A DNA stretch of 22,431 bases from Oscillospiraceae bacterium. Lineage in GTDB: Bacteria > Bacillota > Clostridia > Oscillospirales > Ruminococcaceae. Numbering within the stretch: the first letter of the stretch is position 1; the number at the start of each line of letters is the position of its first letter. The translations under genes and the position numbers were made by a program. The stretch covers positions 1 through 22,431 of the forward strand of contig JAFSHJ010000192.1 in the NCBI GenBank assembly GCA_017440425.1, read 5' to 3'. The notes under the pieces were generated by a model. That model had not been told where the DNA came from, searched no databases, and saw only the letters and a program-made list of their open reading frames with translations. Below are positions 14,818 through 22,281 of this stretch, piece by piece.

Positions 14818-15679
14818 TGCCTTCACCACCCTTTGCAAGCAGTTTAAGTATCTCTTCTTTGGCTTTTTCCACGGTGTAAATGCCGGAAGAGACGGGGAGA
14901 CCCCGCTGTTCAAGCAGGGAGAACACCGAAGATATCTGCGGCGCGGAAAGTCCCATGGAGCGGAGCTCCTGCGCATGGGCAAAAACGTTGTCAACGGTGT
15001 CGTACATATATATCTTGGAATCGTTCATAACAAGCGCCTTGGTGGCATAGCGGGCAATATCCTCCATGGAGTGGGACACCAACAGCACAAGACCGCCGGT
15101 CTGCTTGTGATAATCCTTGATCTGTCCGAGAATGCGCTCACGACCCTTGGGATCGAGACCTGCGGTGGGCTCATCGAGAATGAGTATCTCGGGGCGCATT
15201 GCAAGCACGCCTGCAATGGCAACACGGCGCTTCTGTCCGCCGGAGAGCTCAAAGGGAGACTTTTCAAAGTGCTCTTCACGCAAACCGACAAACGCAGCGG
15301 CCTCACGGATGCGTGCATCCAGCTCGTCGCCGGTTATGCCCATGTTTTTGGGGCCGAAAGCGATATCCTTGTATACGGTCTCCTCAAAGAGCTGATATTC
15401 GGGATACTGGAAAACCAATCCTACCTTGAAGCGCAGCTCTCTTATTTTTGCGTTTTTTGCCCAAATATCCTGTCCATCCACAAAAACCGTTCCGGAAGTG
15501 GGACGGAGCAGACCGTTGAACTGCTGGATAAGGGTGGATTTGCCCGAGCCTGTGTGACCGATGATGCCCACAAGCTCTCCCTTTTCAAACTCAATATTAA
15601 CATTGTCTACCGCCGTGTGCTCATAAGGAGTACCGGGCGAATAGGTGTAGGTCAAATTTTCTGTTTTTAAAATTGCCAA
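14807..15679 (-). CDS. ecfA2: ECF transporter ATPase EcfA2
   Basis: This is the second ATPase of the ECF uptake module. With a TTG start at 15677-15679 the product is 290 residues: Walker A GHTGSGKS (41-48), Q-loop FQYPEYQ (90-96), signature LSGGQKRR (145-152), Walker B ILILDEP (165-171), and switch His (H203). TTG is preferred because GGAGG (15687-15691) lies 7 bases before it and the protein then begins at the family N-terminus. An ATG at 15697 would place the GGAGG inside the gene and has no ribosome binding site of its own. It follows ecfA1 by 56 bases and overlaps ecfT. Confidence 0.93.
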   Translation of the reverse strand: MAILKTENLTYTYSPGTPYEHTAVDNVNIEFEKGELVGIIGHTGSGKSTLIQQFNGLLRPTSGTVFVDGQDIWAKNAKIRELRFKVGLVFQYPEYQLFEETVYKDIAFGPKNMGITGDELDARIREAAAFVGLREEHFEKSPFELSGGQKRRVAIAGVLAMRPEILILDEPTAGLDPKGRERILGQIKDYHKQTGGLVLLVSHSMEDIARYATKALVMNDSKIYMYDTVDNVFAHAQELRSMGLSAPQISSVFSLLEQRGLPVSSGIYTVEKAKEEILKLLAKGGEGNAQ

Positions 15680-15735
15680 GTGTAGACCTCCGCACATTTT
15701 AAAGGGTGTTTATAATAATGTAAGTGTTTGCGGTT

Positions 15736-16614
15736 TTATTTTTCCGAAAGTGCGGCACGGAGCAGCTCTTCCAGCTTATCGGCACATTCCTCAACGGAGA
15801 TGATGCCGTCGGGAAGCTCGATGCCTGCCTTTTTCAGCTCATAGGTGAGCTCGGTCACCTGCGGAACATCCAATCCAACATCTTTCAGCAGCTCCACGTT
15901 GGAGAAAACCTCTTTGGGAGTGCCGTCCAGAATGATCTTGCCGGAATCTGTGACCACAACTCTGTCGCACTGTGCAGCCTCGTCCATATAGTGGGTGATG
16001 AGCACAACGGTGATGCCGTTCTCGCGGTTGAGGCGGCGGATGGTGGACATGACCTCACGGCGGCCTTTGGGATCCAGCATAGCGGTGGGCTCATCCAGCA
16101 CGATGCAGGCAGGGCGCATTGCAATGATGCCTGCAATGGCAACACGCTGCTTCTGTCCGCCGGAGAGCTGATGGGGTGCGCTTTCACGGTATTTATACAT
16201 TCCCACGGAGTTGAGGGCGTCGTCCACACGCTGTCTTATCTCGGCAGGTTCAATGCCCAGGTTTTCGGGGGCAAATGCCACGTCCTCTTCCACAATGGTG
16301 GCAACGATCTGGTTATCGGGGTTTTGGAAAACCATACCCACCGTCTGACGGATATCGTAGATGAATTCGCCGTCCTTGGTGTCTATGCCGTCCACGAAAA
16401 CGGTGCCTTCCGTGGGGAGAAGTATGCAGTTGAGATGTTTGGCAAGGGTGGATTTGCCGGAGCCGTTGTGTCCCAGCACAGCCACAAACTCGCCTCGGTG
16501 TATATCAAGAGATACCCCGTGGAGAACAGGGATGAGCTGTTGATTATCGGGGTCGGTGGACTCATAAGAGAAGCTTACGTTCTGGATCGAAATTATCTTG
16601 CTGTCTTTTTCCAT
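15736..16614 (-). CDS. ecfA1: ECF transporter ATPase EcfA1
   Basis: This is the first ATPase of the ECF module; with EcfA2 it forms the heterodimer that powers EcfT. The 292-residue product has Walker A GHNGSGKS (48-55), Q-loop FQNPDNQ (96-102), signature LSGGQKQR (150-157), Walker B IVLDEP (171-176) and H208. EcfA1 rather than EcfA2 is assigned by gene order and the FQNPDNQ motif typical of the first gene. GGAGG lies upstream of the ATG. It is the first gene of a run of eight same-strand genes, with a -10-like box just upstream. Confidence 0.93.
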   Translation of the reverse strand: MEKDSKIISIQNVSFSYESTDPDNQQLIPVLHGVSLDIHRGEFVAVLGHNGSGKSTLAKHLNCILLPTEGTVFVDGIDTKDGEFIYDIRQTVGMVFQNPDNQIVATIVEEDVAFAPENLGIEPAEIRQRVDDALNSVGMYKYRESAPHQLSGGQKQRVAIAGIIAMRPACIVLDEPTAMLDPKGRREVMSTIRRLNRENGITVVLITHYMDEAAQCDRVVVTDSGKIILDGTPKEVFSNVELLKDVGLDVPQVTELTYELKKAGIELPDGIISVEECADKLEELLRAALSEK

Positions 16615-16661
16615 TTATGACAGACCTCCGGGTGAGAGAAAAGTGTTATCCTTAAACTATA

Positions 16662-16667
16662 ATTATA
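16662..16667 (-). promoter_or_regulatory. -10 box TATAAT upstream of ecfA1
   Basis: A perfect minus-strand TATAAT sits about 50 bases before ecfA1 in the short gap after ybaK. No convincing -35 was found at 16-18 bases, so the assignment is tentative. Confidence 0.4.
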
Positions 16668-16675
16668 GCGTAATT

Positions 16676-17149
16676 TTATTTACAAATTATGTCCGCAAAC
16701 TCAAAATTCACAACAGATTTGAGGTTTTTTGCGCTTGTTTCGATCTGCCAGCCAATTTTGCCTGCGCTGAAGATGATGCGTTCAAAATCCGCAGCGGTTT
16801 GGTGCACAAAGGTGGTGAACTGCTTTTTCATCCCAATGGGCGAGCAGCCGCCGTGCACATAGCCGGTGAGAGGCAGGAGTTCTTTGGATTTTATCATCTC
16901 GATGGATTTCTCTTTGGCTGCAGCGGCTGCCTTTTTTAGGTCCAGCTCCTCCGCAACTGGGATCATGAAAACATAGTTGCGTTTGGATTTTCCCACGGTG
17001 ACAAGGGTCTTGAAAACTCTTGCGGGGTCTTCGCCCAGGCGCTGTGCCATCTCCGTTCCGCTCACAGCCTCATCGCTGTTGATGGTGCGGCCTATGTAAT
17101 CGATCTTTTTTTGGTCCAGGATGCGCATTGCGTTTGTTTTGAAATCCAT
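16676..17149 (-). CDS. ybaK: YbaK/EbsC-family Cys-tRNA(Pro) deacylase
   Basis: YbaK removes cysteine wrongly attached to tRNA-Pro by prolyl-tRNA synthetase. The 157-residue product matches the family in length and key segments: FKTLVTVGKSK with the conserved active-site lysine, a helical KKAAAAAKEK stretch, and the glycine loop GYVHGGCSPIGMKK. GGAGA lies just before the ATG. The upstream methyltransferase gene stops two bases before this start, so the two are almost certainly co-transcribed and coupled. It is the last gene of the ruv-containing run. Confidence 0.93.
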   Translation of the reverse strand: MDFKTNAMRILDQKKIDYIGRTINSDEAVSGTEMAQRLGEDPARVFKTLVTVGKSKRNYVFMIPVAEELDLKKAAAAAKEKSIEMIKSKELLPLTGYVHGGCSPIGMKKQFTTFVHQTAADFERIIFSAGKIGWQIETSAKNLKSVVNFEFADIICK

Positions 17150-17151
17150 TG

Positions 17152-18054
17152 TTATTTCTCCGTGTTAGTCCAAATTGCGGAACCGCCGCAGGGAAGAGCC
17201 ATTCCGGTGGAACGCACGGGAAGAGCTATCTCGGAGGAGGAGACTTTTCCGCCGTGGGTGCGTCCTGCGGTGGAGCCCAGCAGATATGCCATAACGGAGG
17301 GAGAAAGTCCGGTGGTGTAGGAGTTGATAAGCACAAACAGCGGGTCATCCGAGAGAACGCCGCAGGCAAGGGAGAGAAAATCGAAGATGTTGTCTTCCAG
17401 CTTCCAGATCTCGCCGCCGGGACCTCTGCCGTAGGATGGGGGATCCATAATGATGGCATCGTAGCGTCTGCCGCGGCGGATCTCACGCTCGATAAACTTG
17501 CCGCAATCGTCAACGATCCAGCGGATGGGCTTTTCGGTGAGACCGGAGAGTGCGCAGTTTTCGCGTGCCCAGGATACCATGCCCTTTGCTGCATCAACGT
17601 GGCAGACAGAAGCGCCTGCAGCAGCGCAGGCAAGGGTGGCACCGCCGGTGTATGCAAAAAGGTTGAGAACGGAAACCTCTTTGCCCTGCGCAAGGCGTTC
17701 CTTGATCAGCTGATCCATAAGATCCCAGTTGACTGCCTGCTCGGGGAAGAGTCCCGTGTGTTTAAAGCCGGTGGGGCTTATTTTAAAGGTGAGCTCGCGG
17801 TATTTGATGTTCCATGCCTGCTTGACGGGATGGGCAGTTTCCCAATGTCCGCCGCCGGAAGAGGAGCGGAGATAGCGGGCATCGTAGTTTTTCCATTCGG
17901 ATATCTCCTTGGGAGTATCCCACAGCACCTGGGGATCGGGACGGGCAAGGATAACGTCGCCCCAACGCTCAAGGCGCTCGCCGCCGGAGGCGTCAAGAAG
18001 CTCGTAATCCTTCCAGTTGGATGCTATTCTTATATTTTTGTCGTCAAATATCAC
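17152..18054 (-). CDS. class I SAM-dependent methyltransferase (RlmI-like fold)
   Basis: This 300-residue protein has a Rossmann methyltransferase core in its second half: SAM motif I NLFAYTGG (131-138), an acidic residue at the end of strand 2 (D154), a second acidic motif VDDCGKF (181-187), and DPPSYGRG (204-211), a motif of RNA or base methyltransferases. It resembles proteins related to 23S rRNA (cytosine-C5) methyltransferase RlmI, but I see no PUA domain, so the target is uncertain. The start codon is GTG (18052-18054) with AAGGAG about 9 bases upstream; no better ATG is near. It follows ruvB by 15 bases and runs almost into ybaK. Confidence 0.87.
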   Translation of the reverse strand: MIFDDKNIRIASNWKDYELLDASGGERLERWGDVILARPDPQVLWDTPKEISEWKNYDARYLRSSSGGGHWETAHPVKQAWNIKYRELTFKISPTGFKHTGLFPEQAVNWDLMDQLIKERLAQGKEVSVLNLFAYTGGATLACAAAGASVCHVDAAKGMVSWARENCALSGLTEKPIRWIVDDCGKFIEREIRRGRRYDAIIMDPPSYGRGPGGEIWKLEDNIFDFLSLACGVLSDDPLFVLINSYTTGLSPSVMAYLLGSTAGRTHGGKVSSSEIALPVRSTGMALPCGGSAIWTNTEK

Positions 18055-18069
18055 GGTGCAATACTCCTT

Positions 18070-19131
18070 TTAATAGTTCAGGGTGAGTTGTTCGGCTTCT
18101 TCGGGCTTAATGGAATCGGGAACGGAAACGCCCAAATGCTGGCAGGCGCTGATGGTGACACAGCGTCCGCGGGGGGTGCGGCTGAGGAAGCCTATCTGCA
18201 TAAGATAGGGCTCGTAGACATCCTCAAGGGTGACGGCCTCTTCGCCGATGGCGGCCGCAAGGGTCTCGAGACCAACGGGACCTCCGCCGTAGTTTGTGAT
18301 TATGGCATTGAGCATACGGCGGTCGATGGAGTCAAGACCGAGGGAGTCTATCTCAAGGCGGGAAAGCGCACGGTCTGCGATATCACGGGTGATGATGCCG
18401 TCGCCGATGACCTGTGCAAAGTCTCTCACACGCTTCAGCAGGCGGTTGGCAATTCGGGGAGTGCCGCGGCTGCGGCGGGCAAGCTCCATTGCACCCTCAT
18501 ATTCGCAGGAAATACCGAAAACTTCGGCGCTGCGCAGAATAATGGTGCAGAGCTCCTCGGGAGAATAGAGCTCAAGGCGCAGCAGCACGCCGAAACGGTC
18601 GCGCAGCGGTGCGGTGAGCTGACCTGCTCTTGTGGTGGCACCCACAAGGGTGAACTTGGGCAGATCTATTCTTATGGAGCGTGCCGAGGGGCCTTTTCCG
18701 ATGATTATATCAAGGGAATAGTCCTCCATTGCGGGGTAGAGCACCTCTTCCACCGCTCTGGAAAGGCGGTGTATCTCGTCGATGAAGAGTATATCATTTT
18801 CGTTAAGGTTGGTGAGCAGCGCAGCAAGGTCGCCGGGACGCTCGATGGCAGGTCCGCTGGTGATGCGGATGTTGACGTTCATCTCGTTGGCGATGATGCC
18901 TGCAAGGGTGGTCTTGCCCAGTCCGGGAGGTCCGTAGAGAAGCACGTGGTCAAGGGGCTCGTCTCTGCCCTGTGCTGCCTGAATGTATATGGAGAGATTT
19001 TCCTTTGCCTTGGGCTGACCTATATATTCTCTCAGGGTTTTGGGGCGCAGAGAAAATTCAATGTCGGAATCGCCGTTTATGGATTCGGGGGCAACGATGC
19101 GGTTTTCAAAATCAAATTCGTTCTGAGGCAT
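18070..19131 (-). CDS. ruvB: Holliday junction branch migration helicase RuvB
   Basis: RuvB is the ring-forming AAA+ motor that drives Holliday junction branch migration with RuvA. The 353-residue product has Walker A GPPGLGKT (67-74), Walker B LFIDEIH (115-121), sensor 1 GATTRAG (164-170), LRDRFG with the arginine finger region, and the C-terminal winged helix (GRCVTISACQHLG). The ATG at 19131 is preferred over a TTG 11 codons upstream because it gives the usual RuvB N-terminus and lies one base past the stop of the preceding gene, a layout that fits translational coupling. Unusually, it is separated from ruvA by an unrelated membrane protein gene. Confidence 0.97.
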   Translation of the reverse strand: MPQNEFDFENRIVAPESINGDSDIEFSLRPKTLREYIGQPKAKENLSIYIQAAQGRDEPLDHVLLYGPPGLGKTTLAGIIANEMNVNIRITSGPAIERPGDLAALLTNLNENDILFIDEIHRLSRAVEEVLYPAMEDYSLDIIIGKGPSARSIRIDLPKFTLVGATTRAGQLTAPLRDRFGVLLRLELYSPEELCTIILRSAEVFGISCEYEGAMELARRSRGTPRIANRLLKRVRDFAQVIGDGIITRDIADRALSRLEIDSLGLDSIDRRMLNAIITNYGGGPVGLETLAAAIGEEAVTLEDVYEPYLMQIGFLSRTPRGRCVTISACQHLGVSVPDSIKPEEAEQLTLNY

Positions 19132-19132
19132 A

Positions 19133-19942
19133 TCAAACCTTGCCTTTCTTTGTGAATTTGTCAACTACAGATATAACGGTCTGACGGTCAAAGGGCTTCT
19201 CGATCCAGATACGGAGCAATCTGTCCAAAATGATGCAGAGGAAATAGGCAAGGACAAAGGGAAGCAGAATTGCAAATCCGGGAAGGACGAGCGCAATGAG
19301 CACCAGTCCGAAGAACATTATAAGCAGCGATACCACAGCATTTGCTGCACGGTTCACAAGGGAGAGTTCATCGTTTTTGATGAGTTCAATGAGGTAATCC
19401 TTGAAGTTGATGATAAGTCCGCCGATGCCGTCATCCAGACGGAGGATCTTAAAACCAGAGACGGTCTCGATGTATTTCTCATAGAGGGCAACAGCTGCGG
19501 GGTTGTGGGCAAATGCCGCCATATATTCGGGGCGGTAGGTGTCTGCGCTGATAATATCAAAGGGAATGGCCCACAGCGCAATGTAGCCGCATTTGAGGAA
19601 GAAGATGAGAAACAGCGAGAGATAGAGGAAGATGTATCCCACGGTGTTTGCAACGTTGAAGATGGGACGGGGATCGGTGTATAAGACACGGCGAAGGATT
19701 ATGAGTCCCAGACCGACGATAAACAGCGGAATGATGAGAGGGTTGAAAAAAGAATAGAACTTTTCAATTTCCAGCACGAAACCGCGGAGCAAAAACAGAA
19801 TTATTCCCGAAATAAGGCAGAAGGGAACGATCCAGAACGGCTTTACGGTTATGGTGGAGAAAAGCGAAATTTTTGAGAAGCGTACGGGAGCGGGATAATA
19901 GCTCTTTTTGGCTTCGTTTGCGGTTTTCGGGGTGTTGTTCAT
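19133..19942 (-). CDS. unknown multi-pass membrane protein between ruvA and ruvB
   Basis: I do not recognise this 269-residue protein. It has a basic, proline-containing N-terminus and about five membrane segments (near 36-55, 67-84, 100-130, 200-220 and 222-240). A soluble region of about 70 residues (130-200) separates the first group from the last two. The C-terminus is basic (DKFTKKGKV). No enzymatic motif is visible. It lies 62 bases after ruvA and one base from ruvB, so it is co-transcribed and probably coupled with ruvB. The closest AAAGG is about 14 bases from the ATG, which is long, so the true start could differ slightly. No codon or base composition break marks it as foreign. Confidence 0.8.
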   Translation of the reverse strand: MNNTPKTANEAKKSYYPAPVRFSKISLFSTITVKPFWIVPFCLISGIILFLLRGFVLEIEKFYSFFNPLIIPLFIVGLGLIILRRVLYTDPRPIFNVANTVGYIFLYLSLFLIFFLKCGYIALWAIPFDIISADTYRPEYMAAFAHNPAAVALYEKYIETVSGFKILRLDDGIGGLIINFKDYLIELIKNDELSLVNRAANAVVSLLIMFFGLVLIALVLPGFAILLPFVLAYFLCIILDRLLRIWIEKPFDRQTVISVVDKFTKKGKV

Positions 19943-20004
19943 AGTGTTTTACCGTGCCTTTCAAAAAAAGATAGCGGTCAAATTATGGCAAAAAGCCGAG
20001 CTTG

Positions 20005-20607
20005 TTAAAACTGCATTGCGGCAAGGGCTTTGAGTGCGCCCTTTATCAGATCGTTCACAGAGAGGGACTGATCCAGCTTTGCAACTGCGGAAGCAGCCTC
20101 TGTCTGGGAATAGCCGAGGGAGGTGAGCGCCGCAATGGCTTCGCCGGTGTTGCCTGCGGTGAGGGGAACGGAGGAGGCGCTGCCGGAAATGGAGACAGCA
20201 ACCGAATCCTTGGATATTTTGTCTTTCAGCTCAAGAATGATGCGCTGTGCGGTTTTTGCGCCAATTCCCTGTGCCTTGGTGAAGGCCTTGACGTCGCCTG
20301 CTGCAACAGCAAGAGAGAATTTGTCTGCATTCATGTCGGAGAGGACAGAGATGGCGGATTTGGGACCCACACCGGAGACGCTTATCAGCAGCTTGAAGCA
20401 GTGCAGCTCTCTTGTGTCGGAGAAGGCAAACAGCTCAACGGCATCCTCGCGCACCAGCATATATGTATACACAAAGGTTTCGCCGGAGGAGGGGAGCTTG
20501 GAGAGGGTGTTGAGGGATGCGGCACAGCGGTAACCCACGCCGCCGCATTCAATAACCACAAATTCAGGGGTCTTGTCTATAATTTCGCCTCGGAGACTGT
20601 ATATCAT
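20005..20607 (-). CDS. ruvA: Holliday junction branch migration protein RuvA
   Basis: RuvA binds Holliday junctions as a tetramer and loads RuvB. The 200-residue length is standard. Domain I opens with MIYSLRGEI and contains VVIECGGVGY. Domain II holds two helix-hairpin-helix DNA-binding motifs (ISVSGVGPKSA and AQGIGAKTAQRI). A flexible linker follows (about 140-150), then domain III (EAIAALTSLGYSQTEAASAV), which contacts RuvB. AAAGGAAAG precedes the ATG. It follows ruvC by 36 bases. Confidence 0.97.
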   Translation of the reverse strand: MIYSLRGEIIDKTPEFVVIECGGVGYRCAASLNTLSKLPSSGETFVYTYMLVREDAVELFAFSDTRELHCFKLLISVSGVGPKSAISVLSDMNADKFSLAVAAGDVKAFTKAQGIGAKTAQRIILELKDKISKDSVAVSISGSASSVPLTAGNTGEAIAALTSLGYSQTEAASAVAKLDQSLSVNDLIKGALKALAAMQF

Positions 20608-20643
20608 AGCTGACTTTCCTTTCGGTAAAAAAGTGAGAAGCTG

Positions 20644-21147
20644 TTATCTGCCAACCATACCGCGGAGCGGCATTTTGGAGGATGCGCTGTGTGCGTGGCA
20701 GATGGCAATGGCAAGTGCGTCTGCGGCATCGTCGGGTTTTGGCACGGTTTCAAGATGCAAAAACATTTTTGTCATCTCCATAACCTGCTTTTTTTCCGCC
20801 TTGCCGTAGCCGACGATGGATTGCTTAACCTGAAGAGGGGTGTATTCATAGATGGGAATGCCGCATTTGAAGGCGGCAAGCAGAATCACTCCGCGGGCCT
20901 GCGCAACGTCGATGCCGGTTTTCTGGTTGTTGGTAAAATAGAGCCGTTCAATGGAGAGTGCATCCGGCTTGACACGGGTGATGAGCTCGCACATTTGGTC
21001 GTAGATATCGTTGAGACGCAGCTCAAACAGCACCCCCGCCTCGGTGGTTATTGCACCGTATTCCAACATTTTAAAGTGGTATCCGTTGTATTCCACGGCA
21101 CCGAATCCAACAATGGCATATCCGGGGTCTATCCCGAGTATTATCAT
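20644..21147 (-). CDS. ruvC: Holliday junction resolvase RuvC
   Basis: RuvC cuts Holliday junctions in a symmetric, metal-dependent manner. The 167-residue product has the full acidic tetrad: D7 (GIDPGY), E67 (SIERLY), D140 and D143 (PDDAADALA). The IDVAQARGV helix and the GYGKAEKKQV basic motif are also present. It is the first gene of the run ruvC-ruvA-membrane gene-ruvB-methyltransferase-ybaK and has a promoter just upstream. The ribosome binding site (GGGTGAG) is weaker than most in the window. Confidence 0.96.
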   Translation of the reverse strand: MIILGIDPGYAIVGFGAVEYNGYHFKMLEYGAITTEAGVLFELRLNDIYDQMCELITRVKPDALSIERLYFTNNQKTGIDVAQARGVILLAAFKCGIPIYEYTPLQVKQSIVGYGKAEKKQVMEMTKMFLHLETVPKPDDAADALAIAICHAHSASSKMPLRGMVGR

Positions 21148-21222
21148 AATTAAAACTCACCCAAACAGTAATCATTGCGGTATGTTTGCCGAAAAAAGAA
21201 AATGGCATACCATAACTAGTAT

Positions 21223-21251
21223 AGTATACCACATTCTGAAAAATATCTCAA
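21223..21251 (-). promoter_or_regulatory. promoter of the ruvC operon
   Basis: On the minus strand, -35 TTGAGA (21246-21251) and -10 TATACT (21223-21228) are 17 bases apart. The -35 begins 2 bases past the stop of the cell wall hydrolase gene. A second TATACT overlaps (21218-21223). No clear LexA site was found. Confidence 0.7.
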
Positions 21252-21253
21252 CA

Positions 21254-21940
21254 TTATTTTGCAAATACATGGTTGCCAATTGTAGTAATTACGGGGCGTG
21301 TGCGTATCCATGCGTTGTTGGTTTTGGCGGGATTGTAATAGTAAAGAGCACCGCCGGAGGGATCCCAGCCGTTGAGGGCATCTCTTGCCGCCTGATATGC
21401 GGAATTGGCAATGGGCTGGTTAATCTGTCCGTCGTTGATGGCGGTGAATGCACCTGGCTGATAGACGACTCCCGATACGGAATTGGGGAAGGAGGGGTGC
21501 TCCACACGGTTAAGCACAACGGCACCCACGGCAACCTGTCCCACATAGCTTTCGCCCCTTGCCTCGGCAGAAATTATCCGTGCAAGCAGATAGTAGTCGC
21601 TGTTGGATGAAGAGGAGGATGAGCTTATGCCCATGGCGGCAAGTGTCTGCGGACCTGCAATGCCGTCTACGGTGAGTCCGTTTTTGCGCTGGAAATATTT
21701 CACGGCATTTTCGGTCTGTGAGCCGTAAATACCGTCAACATTTCCGTTGTAGTAACCCCAGTTTTTCAGTTTTGTCTGAATCTGACGGACCTCCGTGCCG
21801 GTGGAGCCGCGTTTGGAAAGCGCTTCGACGGCGCTGTCGTCACCAAAACTGACGGCAAAGAAAGAGACTGTGGTGATCGCCAGCAAAACAATGGCAACAA
21901 CACGCAGCCAGGGTTTTATATAGGATGTATGATCGGTCAT
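21254..21940 (-). CDS. sleB: SleB-like cell wall hydrolase with peptidoglycan-binding domain
   Basis: This 228-residue protein is likely exported: an uncleaved anchor or signal segment lies at 12-32. A PG_binding_1 domain follows (about 45-104, with GYYNGNVDGIYGSQTENAV), then a serine run (106-112), then a Hydrolase_2/SleB catalytic domain from about 115 with the probable catalytic E126 in ISAEARGE. This is the architecture of SleB, which degrades spore cortex during germination; a vegetative hydrolase is also possible. The ATG at 21940 is chosen over an upstream ATG because GGAGG sits 6 bases before it and the hydrophobic segment is then properly placed. No convincing sigma-G or sigma-K promoter was found. 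Confidence 0.88.
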   Translation of the reverse strand: MTDHTSYIKPWLRVVAIVLLAITTVSFFAVSFGDDSAVEALSKRGSTGTEVRQIQTKLKNWGYYNGNVDGIYGSQTENAVKYFQRKNGLTVDGIAGPQTLAAMGISSSSSSSNSDYYLLARIISAEARGESYVGQVAVGAVVLNRVEHPSFPNSVSGVVYQPGAFTAINDGQINQPIANSAYQAARDALNGWDPSGGALYYYNPAKTNNAWIRTRPVITTIGNHVFAK

Positions 21941-22070
21941 GTTAACCTCCGCACAATGTGATTTTATTCTATTTTGCCGCCGTGGACAAAAAATATCCTT
22001 TTTATTTTGCAAAAACAAATTTTTACAGAAGACAATAAAAATATTTTAACTTAAAAATGAAGGATTTGTA

Positions 22071-22099
22071 TTGACAAATGAGAAAGTTAGTGCTAAAAT
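22071..22099 (+). promoter_or_regulatory. promoter of tRNA-Leu
   Basis: A perfect -35 TTGACA (22071-22076) is followed after 17 bases by TAAAAT (22094-22099), with an extended -10 TG at 22091-22092. The -10 lies inside the palindrome TGCTAA-N6-TTAGCA (22091-22108). The predicted start is about 40 bases before the tRNA. Confidence 0.82.
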
Positions 22100-22147
22100 A
22101 TATTAGCAACATTGAGATAGATGCATTTTCGGTGTTGAATTGAATAT

Positions 22148-22234
22148 GCGGGTATGGCGGAATTGGCAGACGCGCTAGATTCAGGTTCTAGTGGGGGCGA
22201 CTTCGTGCAGGTTCAAGTCCTGTTACCCGCACCA
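22148..22234 (+). tRNA. tRNA-Leu, anticodon CAG
   Basis: This is an 87-base class II tRNA with encoded CCA. The acceptor stem 22148-22154 pairs perfectly with 22224-22230. The anticodon stem 22175-22179 / 22187-22191 encloses loop TTCAGGT with anticodon CAG at 22182-22184, reading CUG codons. A long variable arm (from 22192) and a TTCAAGT T-loop (22212-22218) are present. The discriminator base is A, as expected for leucine. Confidence 0.97.
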
Positions 22235-22235
22235 G

Positions 22236-22276
22236 AAAAGAACCCACATTTGTCTACGACAAGTGTGGGTTCTTTT
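22236..22276 (+). terminator. intrinsic terminator of tRNA-Leu
   Basis: An almost unbroken 19-bp stem (22236-22254 with 22258-22276, one G-T pair) has loop TAC and a terminal TTTT. It begins two bases after the tRNA CCA end. Confidence 0.92.
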
Positions 22277-22281
22277 CAACG

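Noticed and set aside
17149..19155. Plus-strand open frame of 668 codons opposite ruvB and the methyltransferase gene
   Set aside because: It lies wholly antisense to two well-recognised genes, has no ribosome binding site and no family motif. It results from the codon bias of the opposite strand. The same applies to long plus-strand frames at 3367-4494, 8619-9737 and 14798-15670.
21181..21230. SOS (LexA) box before ruvC
   Set aside because: No CGAAC-N4-GTTCG-type match. The GGTATG/CATACC bits there pair only loosely and are more likely part of the promoter region.
22089..22108. CIRCE (HrcA) operator at the tRNA promoter
   Set aside because: The half sites AGTGCTAA and TTAGCA occur in the wrong order and spacing for CIRCE (TTAGCACTC-N9-GAGTGCTAA). 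It is better explained as an extended -10 within a small palindrome.
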